Shown here: positions 13,044 to 15,096 of the stretch, one piece after another | How positions within the stretch are numbered: the first letter of the stretch is position 1 | Layout of the letters: each line of letters begins with the position of its first letter | Source: Micavibrio sp. UBA2020 | GTDB lineage: Bacteria > Pseudomonadota > Alphaproteobacteria > Micavibrionales > UBA2020 | Direction: 5' to 3' | Length of the DNA stretch: 15,096 nucleotides | Assembly: GCA_002334985.1 (NCBI GenBank) | Contig: DDBY01000063.1 | Span: 1-15,096 of the forward strand | Program-made: the position numbers and the translations under genes | Notes under the pieces: model-generated | The model's database searches: none | What the model saw: only the letters and a program-made list of their open reading frames with translations | What the model was told of the DNA's origin: nothing

Positions 13044-14443
13044 GTCGCGCTTCCTTTTTTCTTTACGGTTGTTTTCTTGGTTGCCGTCTTTTTCTTCGGC
13101 TTGGTCGCCGCTGCTTTTTTCGCCTTTTTCGCCTTCTGCGCGGCGCTGAATTTATATCCGAATTTATCGGTAAAACGCGCAACGTCTTCCGGGTCAAGAC
13201 GCACAGAAATTATCGCCGTTTCATCGCCGTCTTCGCGCGCGGTAACCTCGCCGCGGGCATAAAGCCATGCCATAGCCTTACCGTCCGTCAGCGGGATGTC
13301 GGCCTGCAGCGTCATACGGTCTTTGCCAAGACGCGCACCAATCAGCGACAACAACCGCTCAATCCCCTCGCCCGTCAGCGCGGATACGGCGGCCAGATTG
13401 TCCTGCGACTGGCTGCGCGCGGTGGCATAATTTCGGTCTTCGGCCGGCAGGTTGTCGATTTTGTTCATCACTTCGATGACACGCGCATCGTCCGCGGCGA
13501 TACCGAGGTCTTTGAGAATATTCAGCACATCCTCTTTCTCCGCCTCGGTATTCTCCTGCGAAATGTCGCGCACATGCAAAATGACGGCGGCTTCCTGCAC
13601 TTCTTCCAGCGTCGCACGGAAGGCGGCGACAAGATGGGTGGGCAGGTCGGAAATGAAACCGACGGTATCGGACAAAATCGCCTTTTGCCCTGTCGGCAAT
13701 TCTATGCCGCGCATGGTGGTGTCCAGTGTTGCGAACAAGAGGTCTTTGGCAAAAACCTCCGCCCCCGTGATGCGGTTGAACAGCGTCGATTTACCTGCGT
13801 TGGTGTAGCCCACCAGCGCGACAATCGGATACGGTTCTTTCTTGCGCGATTCACGTTGCAGGCGGCGGTTTTTCTTGACCAGTTCCAAATCAACTTTCAA
13901 GCGTTTGATTTTTTCGTCCAGCATACGGCGGTCGAGTTCTTTTTGCGTCTCGCCGGGGCCGCCGGTTTTGCCAAGGCCGCCACGCTGGCGTTCAAGGTGG
14001 CTCCACGCCTTGACAAGGCGTGAACGTTGATAAGACAGCGCGGCCAGTTCGACCTGCAAAATACCTTCTTTGGTGCGGGCGCGGGCGCCGAAAATCTCTA
14101 GGATAAGTCCGGTGCGGTCGATGACTTTGCAGGATAGCTCCTGCTCCAGGTTACGCTGCTGCACGGGCGTGACGGCGGCATCAACATAGACAAGCCCCAC
14201 CTCGGCTTCTTTTGCCATGGAGGCGATACGCTGCACCACACCGCCGCCAATCAGCGTTGCGGGTTTTATCTGCTTCACCACAACGACTTCGGCGTGAATA
14301 ACTTCAAGGTCGATGGCGCGCGCAAGGCCGATGGCTTCTTCAAGCGCAACATCGGGTGCGCGCACATGGGTGCGTTGCCCGCCTTCTTCCGCACGCGCAG
14401 AGGGCGGCAGGTCGGGATGCAGTACGATGATTTTTTCAGTCAT
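13040..14443 (-). CDS. hflX: Ribosome-associated GTPase HflX
   Basis: The 467-residue protein shows the HflX order. An N-terminal nucleotide-binding-like domain (about 1-130) is followed by a long helical linker with the family signature GGPGETQ (161-167), then an Obg-type GTPase domain. The latter has Walker A GYTNAGKS (212-219), a switch I Thr region, DTVGF (259-263), NKID (327-330) and SAL (354-356). HflX splits stalled or heat-damaged 70S ribosomes in a nucleotide-dependent way. The C-terminal domain (about 375-435) is followed by an unusual ~30-residue tail of Lys/Ala/Thr (437-465) that probably contacts rRNA (inference). It lies 44 bases after hfq, as in many proteobacteria, and its stop overlaps the phosphatase start. 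Confidence 0.95.
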   Translation of the reverse strand: MTEKIIVLHPDLPPSARAEEGGQRTHVRAPDVALEEAIGLARAIDLEVIHAEVVVVKQIKPATLIGGGVVQRIASMAKEAEVGLVYVDAAVTPVQQRNLEQELSCKVIDRTGLILEIFGARARTKEGILQVELAALSYQRSRLVKAWSHLERQRGGLGKTGGPGETQKELDRRMLDEKIKRLKVDLELVKKNRRLQRESRKKEPYPIVALVGYTNAGKSTLFNRITGAEVFAKDLLFATLDTTMRGIELPTGQKAILSDTVGFISDLPTHLVAAFRATLEEVQEAAVILHVRDISQENTEAEKEDVLNILKDLGIAADDARVIEVMNKIDNLPAEDRNYATARSQSQDNLAAVSALTGEGIERLLSLIGARLGKDRMTLQADIPLTDGKAMAWLYARGEVTAREDGDETAIISVRLDPEDVARFTDKFGYKFSAAQKAKKAKKAAATKPKKKTATKKTTVKKKGSAT

Positions 14444-14487
14444 AGGATTTTCTGGTTTCCGCCTGCATCATGCGCAGGCGCCTGAGC

Positions 14488-14748
14488 TTACGCGTCGCTG
14501 CCGTCGTTGCCGTCCGTACCGTCTTCGTCATTCAGACGCACAGGCGATGCAGGCATGATGGTCGAAATCGCGTGTTTGTAGATAAGCTGCGAATGAGAGT
14601 CACGACGCAGCAGCATGGAGAAATTGTCAAACCAGGTGATGATGCCCTGCAACTTCACGCCGTTCACCAGAAACACGGTGACGGACATTTTTTCCTTGCG
14701 GATTTTATTGAGGAATTTGTCCTGCAGGTTTTGGCTTTTTTCGGACAT
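14488..14748 (-). CDS. hfq: RNA chaperone Hfq
   Basis: The 86-residue protein has both Sm motifs of Hfq. Gln8 and the LQDKFLN start align with the proximal uridine-binding face, and Arg17 with the neighbouring basic residues forms the lateral rim. [23 protein letters not shown] (25-47) is Sm1, and YKHAIST (57-63) is the Sm2 motif with the conserved Lys and His. It forms a ring-shaped hexamer that pairs small RNAs with their mRNA targets. The C-terminal tail (about 70-86) is short, acidic and Gly-rich, common outside the gammaproteobacteria. AAGGA lies about eleven bases before the ATG. It heads the hfq-hflX-phosphatase run. Confidence 0.96.
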   Translation of the reverse strand: MSEKSQNLQDKFLNKIRKEKMSVTVFLVNGVKLQGIITWFDNFSMLLRRDSHSQLIYKHAISTIMPASPVRLNDEDGTDGNDGSDA

Positions 14749-14881
14749 CTTAATTTTTATCCTTCACAAAAATTTGTGTGTTTTAAAAGGCCTTGAGCCC
14801 TTTATACCCCTCTTGACCATATTTATTTCTAAAGCCGAAACCGCTGAATCACAAGGGGGATGCGGCCGCTTTAGCCATGAA

Positions 14882-15096
14882 CTAATGGAAATATTCTTCA
14901 ATAAATTCCATAAAGTGACCGTGAGTGGCAAAACGGCGCGCCGGCTGATTTTTGAGCAGCAGATCTTCCGGCGGCGGTTTGGTTTCAATCAGGATACCGC
15001 TGCAACCGGTGCGGTGCGCACACATCATGTCGGTGTGGCTGTCGCCGACAAACCAGACATCCGCCGCAGGGGCAATGCCGCTGCCCTCAAGCGCCA
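14882..15096 (-). CDS. HAD-superfamily phosphatase, C-terminal part
   Basis: An open minus-strand frame enters from the right edge and stops at TAG (14884-14882), giving the last 70 residues of a protein. The segment ADVWFVGDSHTDMMCAHRTGC (about 11-31) is motif IV of HAD phosphatases, with GDSHTDM carrying the acidic Mg ligands, followed by the usual strand ILIET. This resembles phosphoglycolate phosphatase (Gph)-type enzymes, but the nucleophile motif DxDxT is outside the window, so the substrate cannot be named. It ends 133 bases upstream of hfq on the same strand. The gap has a short AAAGG/CCTTT hairpin with no T run, so read-through into hfq is possible. Confidence 0.8.
   Translation of the reverse strand, partial: ALEGSGIAPAADVWFVGDSHTDMMCAHRTGCSGILIETKPPPEDLLLKNQPARRFATHGHFMEFIEEYFH

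Noticed and set aside
1..15096. CRISPR arrays, insertion sequences, rRNA genes or riboswitches
   Set aside because: No regularly spaced repeats, transposase motifs, rRNA sequence or recognisable riboswitch core were seen on either strand.

Overview
The window reads as a chromosomal segment of an alphaproteobacterium. The support is the hfq-hflX pair, a long-chain polyprenyl diphosphate synthase divergent from a DUF2007/TrmN6-like pair, a two-domain MazG, and moderately GC-rich, tightly packed genes with overlapping stops and starts. A Micavibrio/Rhodospirillales-like organism is a guess from gene content; the sequence alone does not fix the genus.

Layout: (a) 1-1296, plus strand: the 3' end of an unknown gene, a small unknown gene closed by a clear intrinsic terminator, and a membrane-anchored PDZ protein. 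(b) 1303-2297, minus strand: a TrmN6-like methyltransferase translationally coupled to a DUF2007 protein, divergent from the polyprenyl diphosphate synthase at 2384-3415. (c) 3499-3575: tRNA-Pro(CGG), followed by a visibly AT-rich patch (3576-4474) with two unknown minus-strand genes, which looks like a small acquired insertion beside the tRNA. (d) 4475-5428: an aldo/keto reductase on the minus strand. (e) 5553-8364: the most interesting unit. A strong sigma70-type promoter is overlapped at its predicted start site by a Fur-like palindrome and drives a nicotianamine-synthase/CntL-type gene, an M20 (DapE-like) metallopeptidase and a GNAT acetyltransferase with overlapping reading frames. (f) 8408-9058: a two-helix membrane protein of unknown function. 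(g) 9215-10225: a TauE/SafE-type permease on the minus strand. (h) 10365-12222, plus strand: mazG and two unknown genes. (i) 12228-15096, minus strand: the C-terminus of a HAD phosphatase, then hfq, hflX and an inositol-monophosphatase-family gene.

Most of the window is housekeeping: isoprenoid quinone side chain, tRNA modification, RNA chaperone/ribosome rescue and NTP sanitation. The candidate new system is region (e). A metal-responsive operator appears to control a nicotianamine-like metallophore synthase, but the neighbours are not those of known staphylopine/pseudopaline loci: no opine dehydrogenase, histidine racemase or dedicated transporter is present in the window. The M20 hydrolase and GNAT acyltransferase suggest acylation/deacylation steps in the pathway. 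The product and the metal are inference.
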